Origin: Arsenophonus sp052171275
GTDB lineage: Bacteria; Pseudomonadota; Gammaproteobacteria; Enterobacterales; Enterobacteriaceae
Reading direction: 5' to 3'
DNA: 64,000 nucleotides
Assembly (NCBI GenBank): GCA_052171275.1
Contig: CM125795.1
Span: forward strand, 434,001-498,000
Part shown: piece by piece, positions 36,186-48,066 of the stretch
Layout: each line of letters begins with the position of its first letter
How positions within the stretch are numbered: the first letter of the stretch is position 1
Program-made: the position numbers and the translations under genes
The notes under the pieces: model-generated
Told to the model about the DNA's origin: nothing
The model's input: only the letters and a program-made list of their open reading frames with translations
Database searches by the model: none

Positions 36186-37247
36186 ATATTATCAATTGTT
36201 CTTATTATTATAATATTAAAATTAATACTTTTATCCAATTAATATTTTGATAAAAATATTGATTTTTATTAGTAAACTCTAGTTAATATAAAAATAATTT
36301 TAATGAAATAACTAATAATTCTTAATTAACCTAAATATAATAAAATTATAAATATAATATATATTTTAATTGTAAAAGATAAATCTTTATAATTTTTTAT
36401 TAAATTTAATAATTTAATTAATACTGAAAATTCGTAAAATATTTAATAAATTAATTGATAAAAATCATTAATCAAATAATGAAATTATAATTTCATATAA
36501 AATATGTTTAAAATAATATCATTTCAAGTTTATATTTAGAAGAACTAATAATTTATTTTTTTCTATTAGTTTTAATATAAATTATTTGTCTAATATAAAT
36601 TTATAATAGCTAAGAAAACACTATGTGATTAGAATAACATAATAATATCATCATATGTTAATATGAACTTTTAAAGAGTAAAATATTATAATTTTCAATT
36701 AATATTTAAAGTTATTCTTAAATACAAAAATAAATTAAAAACTTAATTATAAAAAGTTTTGTTTTAAAAATAGAGATTATTTAAAGAAAATATAATAATT
36801 TCATTGATTTAATATAATCAGTGTTTATCAAGATAAAAATCATAATATAGTTTAATATTATAAAAAAGAAATTAAGCTAATACATACAGTAATATTTTTA
36901 AATAAATATAGTATTTAATATTTCTATAAGTTATGAAATAAAACTAGAAATCTACTATAGGTATCATAATTATAAATTCTATAATAAATAATAATAAAAT
37001 AAATTAAAATTATTTATAAAAAATTTTAATTCAATATTATTATTAATATAATAAATTATTTATCATATAGATAAATATCTATATATATTCATTTTTATAA
37101 AATAATCTGTAAATAGATAACTTATATTCATAGAGATAGTATAGTTTATTTTTTTAGATTTTAACTATTTTAAAAATTAAAAAGTTATTATTTTATATTA
37201 TTTAATAATATACGATCTATTTTATGTAAAGACAATACTCTGAAATA

Positions 37248-37267
37248 TTCTACTTAGAACAGTAGAA
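37248..37267 (-). terminator. Small hairpin after pssA
   Basis: TTCTACT (37248-37254) pairs with AGTAGAA (37261-37267) over 6 nt, 18 nt beyond the pssA stop on the minus strand. A short U-containing tail follows in that direction. It is a plausible weak terminator. Confidence 0.35.
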
Positions 37268-37284
37268 GAATTAAATTAATTTAA

Positions 37285-38643
37285 TTAGAGAATACGACAT
37301 ATTAACTTATCAGCGCGTATTCTACTTAAACGATAAATAAGTTTTTTAATTTTTATTGGATAACATTTGATATTTTCGAGCTCTTTATAATGAGTCATTA
37401 TATGAGTATTAGCCATTATATATTTTAATTCTTTATTTTTTTGTTGTAATAAAACTTTTTGAGGATCATGAATTAATATTGCATTTTCTAAATCTAATCT
37501 CCATGCGCGTGGATTTAGATTGCTTCCTGTTATTAATTGCCAATTATTATCTATCCAAATTCCTTTTAAATGATAACTATTTTCACCATCTTTCCATAAT
37601 CTAATAATTAATTGTTGTTTATCTACGAAGTATTGTAGACGACATATAAATCGACGTAAATTTACCTCATATAGATAAGGTAATGCACTAATAATCTGAA
37701 AAGGTTCTTCTGGTGGAAGATAAAAATCATTAGCTGTTTTATCACCAATAATAATTTCAATTTGTTTGTCATCATGTAATAATTTACTAATTATACGAGT
37801 TAAAATCGTAGGCAAATTAAAATAAGGTGTACAAATAATTATTTTTTTTTCTGTACTATTCATTAAATGTATAATAGTTTTATTTAATTCATTCTTTTTT
37901 CCTAAACCAATTAATGGAGTTACTGCTAATTCTTCATCTGTAGCATTAGTTTGAAATTCATAGTGAGAACTTTTTAAACTATTACGAAATTGTTTAATTA
38001 AATGTTTAATTTCAATATTACGAGTAATATTTACTTGATCTAGGCGTTGTATAGCTGGTGAAGATAATAAACTTTTATCAATAAATTTTTTCATAGTTGA
38101 AGCTAATTGCCTATTATTTAATATATGATATCGATCATAGCGATAACGTTTATATTTTTTAAAATATATATTATTAATACTAGCACCACTATAAATAACT
38201 GTATCATCGAAAATAAATCCTTTTAGATGTAGAACTCCTAATGCTTCATATGTATTGATAGGGATACCAAAAATAGCAATATTCAATCCTTGATAAGTCA
38301 TTGCCATTTTATAATACCAATCTGCATTGGTTATAGTAGTAGAAACTGTACCAATTCGCCCACGTTGAGCGCGATGCCAATCAAGCATTATTTTGATATC
38401 TAATTCAGGTCTAGCTATTTTTGCTTTATAAAGCGCATTTAGTATATTTTGTCCTGTATCATCATGTTCAAGATAAAGCGCAGTAATATAAATATATTGT
38501 TGGGCATTGGCTATTTTATGCAATAATGCATTTCGAAAACTTTCTATTTTATAAAGAGTGATGATGCCATTAGAAGACTGAGATAATTTTGCTAATTGCT
38601 CAAGATATTGTTTATATTTTATTTTTTTTGATTTATATAACAT
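37285..38643 (-). CDS. pssA: Phosphatidylserine synthase
   Basis: PssA makes phosphatidylserine from CDP-diacylglycerol and serine, the precursor of phosphatidylethanolamine. The 452-residue product (E. coli 451) has two phospholipase D type HKD motifs: HLKGFIFDD starting at residue 139 and YHLKGIWIDD near 357. The conserved NPRAWRLDLENAILIHDP and the basic tail ending CRIL are present. It implies that the symbiont still makes its own main phospholipid. It stands alone between two deserts. Confidence 0.96.
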   Translation of the reverse strand: MLYKSKKIKYKQYLEQLAKLSQSSNGIITLYKIESFRNALLHKIANAQQYIYITALYLEHDDTGQNILNALYKAKIARPELDIKIMLDWHRAQRGRIGTVSTTITNADWYYKMAMTYQGLNIAIFGIPINTYEALGVLHLKGFIFDDTVIYSGASINNIYFKKYKRYRYDRYHILNNRQLASTMKKFIDKSLLSSPAIQRLDQVNITRNIEIKHLIKQFRNSLKSSHYEFQTNATDEELAVTPLIGLGKKNELNKTIIHLMNSTEKKIIICTPYFNLPTILTRIISKLLHDDKQIEIIIGDKTANDFYLPPEEPFQIISALPYLYEVNLRRFICRLQYFVDKQQLIIRLWKDGENSYHLKGIWIDNNWQLITGSNLNPRAWRLDLENAILIHDPQKVLLQQKNKELKYIMANTHIMTHYKELENIKCYPIKIKKLIYRLSRIRADKLICRIL

Positions 38644-40780
38644 TACAATGTAAATTTTCTTTTTTTAAAGTAAGAAGATTATATATTTATAGCTTATTAT
38701 TTGTTTTAGATTTATTAAAAATAAATATTTATAATAACATCATTAGTTTATTTTTTTGTATCCATTAATCAAAATGCGTATATTTATTATTTTTAATTAT
38801 CATTTATTGTATTATTAGATCGATTGATTTTAGTTATTAATTAATTTTATTCATACTACTAAATTAAAATTAATGATATTTTATTTAAGTTGATATTAAA
38901 ATTAAAACTTAATTTATCGTTAATTATATGATATTCTATTTTTTAGATACAAATAATTTAGAGTAAATTTTTAGAACTATCATATATATAAGTTTAAATA
39001 TTATTAAATATTATTTATTAACTAACATTCAATTATATCATTTTTAATATCAGAACATACTAGATTATATTTTCAATTGTTAATTATTAATATCCTTGTT
39101 TTTTATTATTTAAATAACTTTAAACTTTATAAATTTCATGATATTATTAATTTTATAATAAAGATCTATTTTATTTTTCAAAAATAAAAGCTTTTTATAA
39201 ATTTCAATTTATAGCAAAAAATAGTAATAAAAAATATTTTATTTTTATTTCTAATATAATTAATTTCTATTAATTTATTAAAAAATTATAATAAATAATT
39301 TTATCATTACTTTAATAATTTTAAAGAGTTTATATTGTCATATTTAAGAAAGCAAATTACTTATAAAATACTAAAAAGAAGTTTGTAGTAATATTTAATT
39401 TGCTTGATTTTATTTTTTTAATATGTAATTATTTAGTAATTGAATATTTTTTGTTAATCTATATTAATAGAATTTTTTTTATTAAAATTGCTAATTTTCA
39501 TTATTTATATATTTCTATTATCAAATAACATTAAATAATTAAAATGATATTTTATTAATTATTATCTTTAATTTAAAATAAATAGTTTTTTCTTTTAAAG
39601 ATAAAATTTGATGTTCTATCTCTAAATAATGATGCAACAAGATAATTTATTATATTTTATTTCGAATATTTCTTAATAATATAATTTATCATATCACAAA
39701 AATTCTTATTTCTCATCAGTAACTTTTTATTACAATTAATATTGTAATAATAATTATTTTGATTTAATTATCTAACTTATTGTTTTTATATTTTTAAATT
39801 TTAAAAATTTACTATATAAGTAAGTCTTTATAGATTTTTTATGAACTAAAAAATTTTTTTTAATTTTATAATTATCTATAACTTTATTTTATATAAAAAA
39901 TTTTTTTATATATAATTGAATCTTTACTATATAAATTTATTTTTAAAAACTTTTTTGATTTGGTATTAAAAGTTATATTTTATATTAAGTTAATATTTAT
40001 ATATCAAAGAAATAAATAATCTCTATAATGAATAGTAAATAATATAACTATATTTTTAAAAATTAATATATCTTATTATCTTTAGCATTCTCAGTTAAAT
40101 ATTCATATATTTTTTATTAAATTAATAATTCTTTTCTTGATTTTAATAGAAAATACTATAATTAAGTTATGAATTCAAAATCATCATAGTTAATAATTTT
40201 AATATCCATATTAATTAATAAACTATTTTATGATTTATTGCTAAAATTTTTATATATAACTTATATTTTAATATATATTTTTATATAGATAAACAAAAAA
40301 TAATATTTTATTAAAATCAAATAATTAAAACATAAATATATCAATTTTAATTTATTTTATATATTACATTGTAAGCTTTATTATTATATTTTTTTTAAAA
40401 ACTATTATTAAGAAAATATAAATAGATTATATGATTAAATAATAGTTTTTTTAAGTGCTTTTCTATATTTTAAATTGTAAAAACAATTTAATCTAATATC
40501 ATCATATTTTATTTAACTAATATATTTTATCTAAAAATATAATCTTTTATTAATTTAAATATTAAATAAGTTATATATAGAAAATTTATAATTATTTTAG
40601 AAAATAAGTATATATCTATATGAATAATAATTAAGATTATATTGTAATAGTATTAAAATATAATATTCAATGAAAATTAACTAATAAAAATATTAATAAA
40701 GTTTCATTTTAAAATAGTTAAAAAATATTTATAAAAGTTATTGTATCTTATTTTCTATATGATAAAAATTAATATAATTA

Positions 40781-40804
40781 TTATCATTATCATTATCATT
40801 ATTG
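40781..40804. repeat. Short TTATCA tandem repeat
   Basis: Three perfect copies of TTATCA plus TTAT. A small simple-sequence repeat without gene context; it probably arose by replication slippage. Confidence 0.7.
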
Positions 40805-40854
40805 GTAGAATAATAATTCTTTGCTAAATTAAACAAATTTATTTTTTTATTTTG

Positions 40855-40886
40855 ATTAATATATATTATATATAATATATATTAAT
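40855..40886. repeat. 32-bp perfect A/T palindrome
   Basis: The 32 bases are their own reverse complement and contain only A and T. In DNA this size such a palindrome may arise by chance drift toward A/T, but its perfection over 32 bp is notable. Cruciform formation is conceivable. Confidence 0.6.
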
Positions 40887-40906
40887 AATTAATTAATATT
40901 TATATT

Positions 40907-40927
40907 AATGATCTAATGTAGATCATT
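40907..40927. repeat. 9-bp hairpin with GATC arms
   Basis: AATGATCTA (40907-40915) pairs with TAGATCATT (40919-40927) over ATG. Each arm has a GATC site. It lies 20 nt after the 32-bp palindrome. Confidence 0.5.
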
Positions 40928-41228
40928 TATTAGATAGTAGATATAACTAATTCATTATAAAGTAATTTTAATAAAATATATTATCTTGTTTTATTTAAAT
41001 AAAATTATTAATATTTAATTAACTAGTAAGGTTTATATATGAAGAAATGAAAAGATATTTTAATATCAATAATAAGATAAGAAAGAAGATTAGTTTTATG
41101 AATTACCAATAATATAATATGATCATGTAGTTAATATGAATTTAGCAAATTATCAAAAAATTTTATCTTTTATAAGATATTTTACTAAAAAAATTTTTTT
41201 ATAGAAGAAAATAGAAATCAAAATTCAT

Positions 41229-41252
41229 ATTATCTTCTGTAAAGAAGATAAT
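41229..41252. repeat. 10-bp hairpin in desert
   Basis: ATTATCTTCT (41229-41238) pairs with AGAAGATAAT (41243-41252) over GTAA, a stable-type tetraloop. No gene or T-tract is next to it. Confidence 0.5.
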
Positions 41253-44200
41253 CATCACTAAACCACTTTATTAACTAGAAAACTTTATAAATAAAATTTA
41301 TTTTTTTATATGAAATTAATATTAGATAAAATTTATATTTTAATTAAAATAAATAATAATTAACAAAAAATAACTTATTTATTTAATTGTAAAATTATAA
41401 TTAAATAAATTATATTAAATATAATATAATATAATATATAGAATAGAATAATAAAATAAAAATTTTATATAAAATATAAATTGACAAGATTTCTTTATTT
41501 ATTTTACTAAGATAATCTTTTTTTATTTAGATATTAAAAATCTATATAAGTTTTATTTAAATTTAAATAAAAGTATTTATTAATATACTTATTAAGTTTT
41601 AATATTCTGAATACATGAATTTATTAACATTAATATTTATAATTAAAATTTTCATAAAAATAAGTGATTTTAACATAGTAAAACTATTAGTAAATACAAT
41701 TTTATTATATATCTGATTTATTTTCTTTACAAAAAAAAGATCATATTCATGTTTTTTATTTTTACTAAATAGCTAGTTTTAATTATGTTTGATGATCATA
41801 ATTAAATAATTAGCATTTAATAGTTATCACCTAATGGTTTTATATATCTATAATCTATGTTTCAGTCAGTGGTATTAGTTTTGTTGTTATTTTTTATTAT
41901 TTAAATAAATAAGTAATTTAATTATTAATAAGTTATACTATATTAATGATATTAATATTTATTAATGGTTTTATTCCATAAATGATTTAAAATTTTATTA
42001 CTTATGTAAATTTATTTATAGTATAAATATTTATTTTAATAACTTTTCATATTTTTATATAAAATATAACAATTAGTTATTATAAAATTAATATCATTGC
42101 TAAAACTTTTGAATATACTAAAAATATTATATTAAATTTATTTAGTTAATAATATATTTTTAACTTAATATTTATTAATATTTATTAATAAAAAAATTTT
42201 AAAATTTTTTTATAAAATATTTTTAATAAGATTTTCTTATATCTTCATAATAAAAGATTTAAACGTAAAAAGTTTACTATCAATTTAGTTATCAAAATAC
42301 AATTAAAAACAGTTTTATAAATTTTATTTCCTCCATAGAAATTACATATAGATAAATGATTAAGTTAAAGTTTATGTTATAAAATTAAATCAAGTTAATT
42401 TAAAACTAATAAATTTAGTTTTATGAAAATAGTTAAAATAATTTAACAGTATGACAATAAATCATATATTTTTAACGTTAGCTATTTTTATTTTAAAAAT
42501 AAATTAAATATTAATTTATTTAGAATAATACCTAATAATATCATGTAGTAATACTATTTATAATAACAAAATTTATTACTTATATAGATAAGTTTAGATT
42601 AAGTATTATTTTATCTTATCTAAATTAGTTAACGCAAATTTAATCATAAATTTTGAATAACTATTATTATTAATAATAACATTGATATCTTATTAATATA
42701 TATTATAATAATATATATTAATATTTTATATTTTAAATTTAAATAAAAGTTATTTTACTATATTTTAAATAATTATTTAACATTATTTTATATTATTAGA
42801 TACTTGTTTCATTCTAAAATATTTAATTAAATAATCAATAGTATAATGTTAATAAATAAATTATTAATATAAGATAGTTATTTTATTAAAATAAAAAGAT
42901 ATAAAAATATAAATTTTATATAATTTGTATTATATAGTTAAAAAAAAATTATCTAGTTTATCTATTTATTAGTTATTAACTAAATTTTTAATGATAGATT
43001 AATTAAAGGGTATAAAAAATAAAATTAACATTAAAGACATAATAATTATTATTTCTGATAGAAATGCAATAATTAAAATAAAGTTAATAAAATTAAAATA
43101 TATATTTGTATTTATATTTTTATTTTATATTTATTTATATTAGTAATATTAAAATAATGATAAAACAGAAATGTAATATTATTATAGTTTATTGAAAATT
43201 GTTATAGATAAAATTAATTAATATATATTTAAATTTTATATTGAATTAATAAGTTAAGATAAAAATAATTAATTTATATAAGTTTATATAAGTCACAATA
43301 TTTAAGAATATTAATTATTTCTTAGTTTATAATAGTTTTATTTATTTACTAGATTTTATCTATATTGTAATAATTTTTTTATAAATAAAAAGATATAATC
43401 TTAATTATTTTAAATTTTAAAAAAAATTAAATAATACTTTAAAATAAATTTATTTAAATAACATTTTAATATTATTTGATAAGATTATATTAAAATTATT
43501 ATTATCATTTGTTTAGTATTATACTATATAATATATGTTTTAATAATATAATTATTATATTATTATTAAATTTTTGCTTATTTTTATTAAATAACTAAGA
43601 TCGATAATTTTTATTATTCATTATTTTATTTTAATATTTATCAAGTATAAAATTCTAAAAATAAATATATAACAAATATTAGAAGAAAATATAAGATTTT
43701 ATTAGATTACTTCTTATTAAAAACAAAGAGGATTTATATAGTTTTTTACCACAAAAAAGGTTTATTTATATCTTTTATTAGATAAATAATTTAAAATATT
43801 ATATAATAATATTATTTTATAATTATAATATGATTTTTATTTGCACGTATCTTTATTAATATCAATTCAATATTTAATAAAATACTCTTAAGTTTCTAAT
43901 ATTATAATAATAGTAATTCATATTCAATTTTTTAATAATTAGTGAAATTATAAAGAAATATTTTATCTATCAAAATAAAAATTAATACTATTCATTATAA
44001 TTATCACTGATATAATAAGAGAATCTCAAGATATACTATCTAATAGTTAATTTTAAGATTGTTATTTATTATTCAGTATTAATTTATTATAAAATAGATT
44101 AATTATTTTTTATAATTGTTATTTACTAATATGACACTGTTAATAAAATATTTAATGTGCTATTTATTTAATAAATTGAAATATGAAATTAAAGAAAAGA

Positions 44201-44802
44201 ATTAAAATATTAATTTTAATCTTTATATTATATTTTGCATATTTTAATTATTAAATTTAATTTAATATTTTTAACTTAATTAAAATTCAATTTTTTTTAA
44301 TTAGTTCGATTATATTTGAAATATAATTATAAATAACAAAATTAATATTAATAATTAATGCAATTTTATTAGTTTTATATCTATATTTTTAGTAAAAAAA
44401 ACTATATTGATATATTCTTTAAATATTTTATATAAATTTTTATTTTAAGTAAAATAACATTTTAAATAATATAAAATTATTAATTGATTAACATCATATT
44501 GATTTTTTATATCTTATTAAATAATATATTCTATATAATTGCAATATAATTAAATATATTGAGAATCATATATTAAATTATCTTATATAAAATATTTTAA
44601 AAAATATTAATAAATCATACTATCTTATAGTAATTATATTCATAATATATATTATATAATTTATTTTTATTTTAATATAGATATTCATATAAAAAATATT
44701 ATTTATATACAATTAAGTTATTATTAATATAATTTTTAAAATTAAATTACTTGTAAATTTAATAGATTTCATTTTCTGTTAATTGATTATTATTAATGAT
44801 TT

Positions 44803-44845
44803 TAAAAAGAATCATTTTTATATTATATAAAAATGATTCTTTTTA
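44803..44845 (-). terminator. Terminator of the nrdHIEF operon, 20-bp perfect stem
   Basis: TAAAAAGAATCATTTTTATA (44803-44822) is perfectly inverted at 44826-44845 with a 3-nt loop. It lies 91 nt beyond the nrdF stop in the direction of transcription and has A-rich and U-rich arms on either side of a GAATCA core. Both position and stability fit a terminator, possibly working in both directions. Confidence 0.65.
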
Positions 44846-44936
44846 TTTTTATAAAAATAAATTAAGCATATATTATATTGTATTATACTTAATTTATTTA
44901 ATTATTTTTATTTTTACTTAACAAAATATTAATAAA

Positions 44937-45902
44937 TTAGAAGTTCCAATCTTCATCTTCTGTAGTAATTGTTTTACCAATAATATAAGAAGAACCTGAT
45001 CCTGAAAAGAAATCGTGGTTTTCATTAGCATTTGGTGATAACGATGACAAAATTTCTGGGCTAACATCAGTTAGCATTTCTGGAAAAAGAGATTCATAAC
45101 CTAAATTCATTAATGCTTTATTAGCATTATAATGAAGAAATTTTCTTACATCTTCTATTAAACCAATTTTATTATATAGTGATTCACTATATTTAATTTC
45201 ATTTTCGTATAAATTTAGCAATAATAAGTAAGCAAAATCTTTTATTTCCTTTTTTTCTTTATCATTATATTTAATTAATGATTTTTGAAATTTATATCCG
45301 ATATAATATCCGTGGATAGCTTCATCACGAATTATTAACCGAATAAGATCAGCAGTATTTGTTAATTTACCACGACTCGACCAATACATTGGAAGGTAAA
45401 ATCCTGAATAAAAAAGAAATGATTCAAGAAATACACTAACAATTTTTTTCTTAAGAGGATGATTATTTGCATAATGCCATAAAATTAAATTTGCTTTTTT
45501 TTGTAAAGAACTATTTTCTTCGCTCCATTTATAAGCATTATCAACATCCGAAGTTAAACAAAGTGTTGAAAATATAGAACTATATGAACGAGCATGAACA
45601 GCTTCCATAAAGCTAATATTTGATACTACGGCTTCTTCATGAGGTGTTAATGCATCTTTCATTAACGTAGGTGCTCCTACGTTGTTTTGAATAGTATCCA
45701 ATAGAGTTAATCCAGTAAAAACACGTATTGTTAGTTTTTTTTCTTCTTTTATTAATGTATTCCAAGTTTGAATATCATTTGAAAGCGGAATTTTTTCTGG
45801 TAACCAAAAATTTGTAGTTAATTTATTCCATACCTCTAGATCTTTATCATCCTCAATACGGTTCCAATTGATTGCATGTACTATTGAATTTGTTATCGCC
45901 AT
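44937..45902 (-). CDS. nrdF: Class Ib ribonucleotide reductase beta subunit
   Basis: NrdF holds the dimetal-tyrosyl radical cofactor that starts nucleotide reduction. The 321-residue protein (E. coli 319) has metal ligands D69, E100 and H103, the radical Tyr Y107 in EAVHARSYSSIFSTL, and the second ligand pair in RDEAIHGYY near 194-201. In class Ib the working metal is usually manganese. The C-terminal tail for binding NrdE is kept (ends TEDEDWNF). It is last in nrdHIEF, 16 nt after nrdE. Confidence 0.96.
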   Translation of the reverse strand: MAITNSIVHAINWNRIEDDKDLEVWNKLTTNFWLPEKIPLSNDIQTWNTLIKEEKKLTIRVFTGLTLLDTIQNNVGAPTLMKDALTPHEEAVVSNISFMEAVHARSYSSIFSTLCLTSDVDNAYKWSEENSSLQKKANLILWHYANNHPLKKKIVSVFLESFLFYSGFYLPMYWSSRGKLTNTADLIRLIIRDEAIHGYYIGYKFQKSLIKYNDKEKKEIKDFAYLLLLNLYENEIKYSESLYNKIGLIEDVRKFLHYNANKALMNLGYESLFPEMLTDVSPEILSSLSPNANENHDFFSGSGSSYIIGKTITTEDEDWNF

Positions 45903-45918
45903 TTGTTAAACCCATAAA

Positions 45919-48051
45919 TTATAGTGCACATGAAACACATCCTTTTACTTCTGTTCCTTTTAATGTTGATTGTCGGATACGAATATAATAAATTGTTTTA
46001 ATACCTTTTTTCCAGGCATATATATGAGCACGATTAATATCTCGAGTAGTTGCATCATCAGTAAAAAAAAGAGTTAATGAAAGCCCTTGATCAACATGTT
46101 GTGTAGCAGCAGCATAAGTATCAATGATTTTTTCAGCGCCTATCTGATAAGCATCTTGATAATATTCTAAATTTTCATTCGTTAAATAAGGAGCAGGATA
46201 ATAAACTCGTCCAATTTTACCTTCTTTGCGAATTTCAATACGTGAAACAATAGGATGAATACTTGAAGTTGAATTATTAATATAAGATATAGATCCAGTT
46301 GGTGGAATGGCTTGTAGATTTTGATTATAAATTCCGTGTTTCATAATAGATTTTTTTAATTTCTGCCAATCTTCAGAAGTAGGAATGTGAATAGTTGATC
46401 GTTTAAATAGTTGTTTTACTTTTTCAGTTTTAGGATGCCACCTTTTATCAATATATTTATCAAAATATTCGCCAGAAGCATATTTAGAATTTTTAAAACC
46501 GCTAAAATAACGCTTTCTATCAATAGATAATCTATTAGATGCCATTAATATATAGTAAGTTACGGTATAAAAGTAGATATTTGTAAAATCAATTCCTTCT
46601 TCTGATCCATAATGGATGTGTTCAGATGCTAGATAAGCATGTAAATTCATTTGTCCTAAACCAATGGCATGTGATTTTTTATTGCCTTCTTGAATTGAAG
46701 GTACTGATTTGATTTCACTAATATCTGAAACAGAAGTTAATGCTTTAATAGCAACTTCAATTGAATGACTAAAATCAGGTGAATTCATTGTTTTACTTAT
46801 ATTCATTGAACCTAAATTGCAGCTAATATCTTTACCTATATAATGATAATTTAAATTTTCATTATAAATACTAGCATCATTAACTTGTAATATCTCTGAG
46901 CATAGATTACTCATATTAATTCGACCATAAATAGGATTTAGACGATTAGCATTATCTTCGAATAAAATATATGGATATCCTGATTCAAATTGAATTTCTG
47001 CTAAGATAAGAAAAAATTTACGTGCGTTAATCTTTCGTTTATGAATATTTTTATTATTTACCATCTCTGAATATTTTTCAGTGACATTGATTTCTGACAT
47101 AGGAATACCATAATATTTCTTAATATCATAAGATGAAAAAAGATGCATATCTTGATTCTTTTTAGCTAGATAAAAAGTGATATCAGGGATTACTACACCT
47201 AGTGATAAAGTTTTAATTCTGATTTTTTCATCAGCATTTTCACGTTTAGTATCTAAAAAACTTAAAATGTCCAAGTGATGTGCATGAAGATAAACTGCAC
47301 CTGCGCCTTGTCTTACACCAAGTTGATTAGCATAAGAAAAAGCGTCTTCTAACATTTTCATTACAGGAACTACACCAGAAGATTGGTTTTCAATTAACTT
47401 TATTGGTGCACCAGTCTCACGTAAATTAGTTAATAAGAAAGCTACTCCTCCACCACGTTTTGATAGTTGTAAGGCTGAATTAACAGAACGACCTATTGAT
47501 TCCATATTATCTTCTATTCGTAACAAGAAACAAGATATAAGTTCACCTCGTTGTTTTTTGCCGCAATTTAAAAAAGTTGGTGTTGCTGGTTGGAAGCGTC
47601 CAGTAATAATTTCATCTAAAAGATTGGTAGCGAATATCTGATCTCCTTGCGCAAGAGTTAAAGTAACCATACAAACTCTATCCTCATAACGCTCTAAGTA
47701 ATGCTTACCATCAAAAGTTTTTAAAGTATAGCTAGTGTAATATTTAAGCGCACCAAGAAATGTTTGAAAGCGAAATTTATGATTGTATGCTTGTTTGAAA
47801 ATTTTTTTAATAAAACTAAATTGATATTGTTCCAATATTGCTGGTTCATAATAATTTTTTATAATTAAAAAATCTAGTTTTTCTTGTAAATTATCAAAAA
47901 AAATAGTGTTTTGATTGACATGATGTAGGAAGTAATTATGAGTTGCTTGCTTATCTTTATCAAGTTGAATTTTATTATTTGTATCATAAAGATTTAGCAT
48001 TGCATTAAGTGCATGATAATCAAGTTGATCCTTATGCTGTATTATCGTCAT
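45919..48051 (-). CDS. nrdE: Class Ib ribonucleotide reductase alpha subunit
   Basis: NrdE converts ribonucleoside diphosphates to deoxy forms. The 710-residue product (E. coli 714) has the ten-stranded barrel with NLCSEIL (active-site Cys) and the finger-loop region SGYPYILFEDNANRLNPI. The C-terminal redox pair GCVSCAL receives electrons from NrdH. There is no N-terminal ATP cone, as is usual for class Ib, so dATP inhibition is probably weak. It may be the only aerobic reductase of this genome, but nrdAB could lie elsewhere. Confidence 0.96.
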   Translation of the reverse strand: MTIIQHKDQLDYHALNAMLNLYDTNNKIQLDKDKQATHNYFLHHVNQNTIFFDNLQEKLDFLIIKNYYEPAILEQYQFSFIKKIFKQAYNHKFRFQTFLGALKYYTSYTLKTFDGKHYLERYEDRVCMVTLTLAQGDQIFATNLLDEIITGRFQPATPTFLNCGKKQRGELISCFLLRIEDNMESIGRSVNSALQLSKRGGGVAFLLTNLRETGAPIKLIENQSSGVVPVMKMLEDAFSYANQLGVRQGAGAVYLHAHHLDILSFLDTKRENADEKIRIKTLSLGVVIPDITFYLAKKNQDMHLFSSYDIKKYYGIPMSEINVTEKYSEMVNNKNIHKRKINARKFFLILAEIQFESGYPYILFEDNANRLNPIYGRINMSNLCSEILQVNDASIYNENLNYHYIGKDISCNLGSMNISKTMNSPDFSHSIEVAIKALTSVSDISEIKSVPSIQEGNKKSHAIGLGQMNLHAYLASEHIHYGSEEGIDFTNIYFYTVTYYILMASNRLSIDRKRYFSGFKNSKYASGEYFDKYIDKRWHPKTEKVKQLFKRSTIHIPTSEDWQKLKKSIMKHGIYNQNLQAIPPTGSISYINNSTSSIHPIVSRIEIRKEGKIGRVYYPAPYLTNENLEYYQDAYQIGAEKIIDTYAAATQHVDQGLSLTLFFTDDATTRDINRAHIYAWKKGIKTIYYIRIRQSTLKGTEVKGCVSCAL

Positions 48052-48066
48052 AGAAAAAGCTCCGTA

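Larger units (their letters stand above)
34621..37284. other. 2.7-kb gene desert between aroE and pssA
   Basis: No reading frame or complete RNA gene is supported. In E. coli, aroE lies near rrnD and pssA near rrnG, both in orientations that would place an rRNA operon here after recombination. The only GC-richer element is the hairpin at 36152-36185, whose sequence recalls 23S rRNA ends. The rest shows nothing. Confidence 0.55.
38644..44936. other. 6.3-kb gene desert between pssA and nrdF
   Basis: This is the longest empty stretch of the window. I can support no protein, tRNA or rRNA gene. It contains many A/T palindromes, a short (TTATCA) tandem repeat near 40781-40804, and several perfect hairpins listed separately. 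Occasional mixed-base patches (for example 41855-41895) may be gene remnants but match nothing I recognise. Confidence 0.6.

Noticed and set aside
40781..40804. Possible CRISPR or regulatory repeat array
   Set aside because: Only three 6-bp units in direct contact without spacers; a simple microsatellite.
41855..41895. Mixed-base patch near TTTCAGTCAGTGGTATTAG as a gene remnant
   Set aside because: Too short to align to any gene I know; no frame continues on either side.
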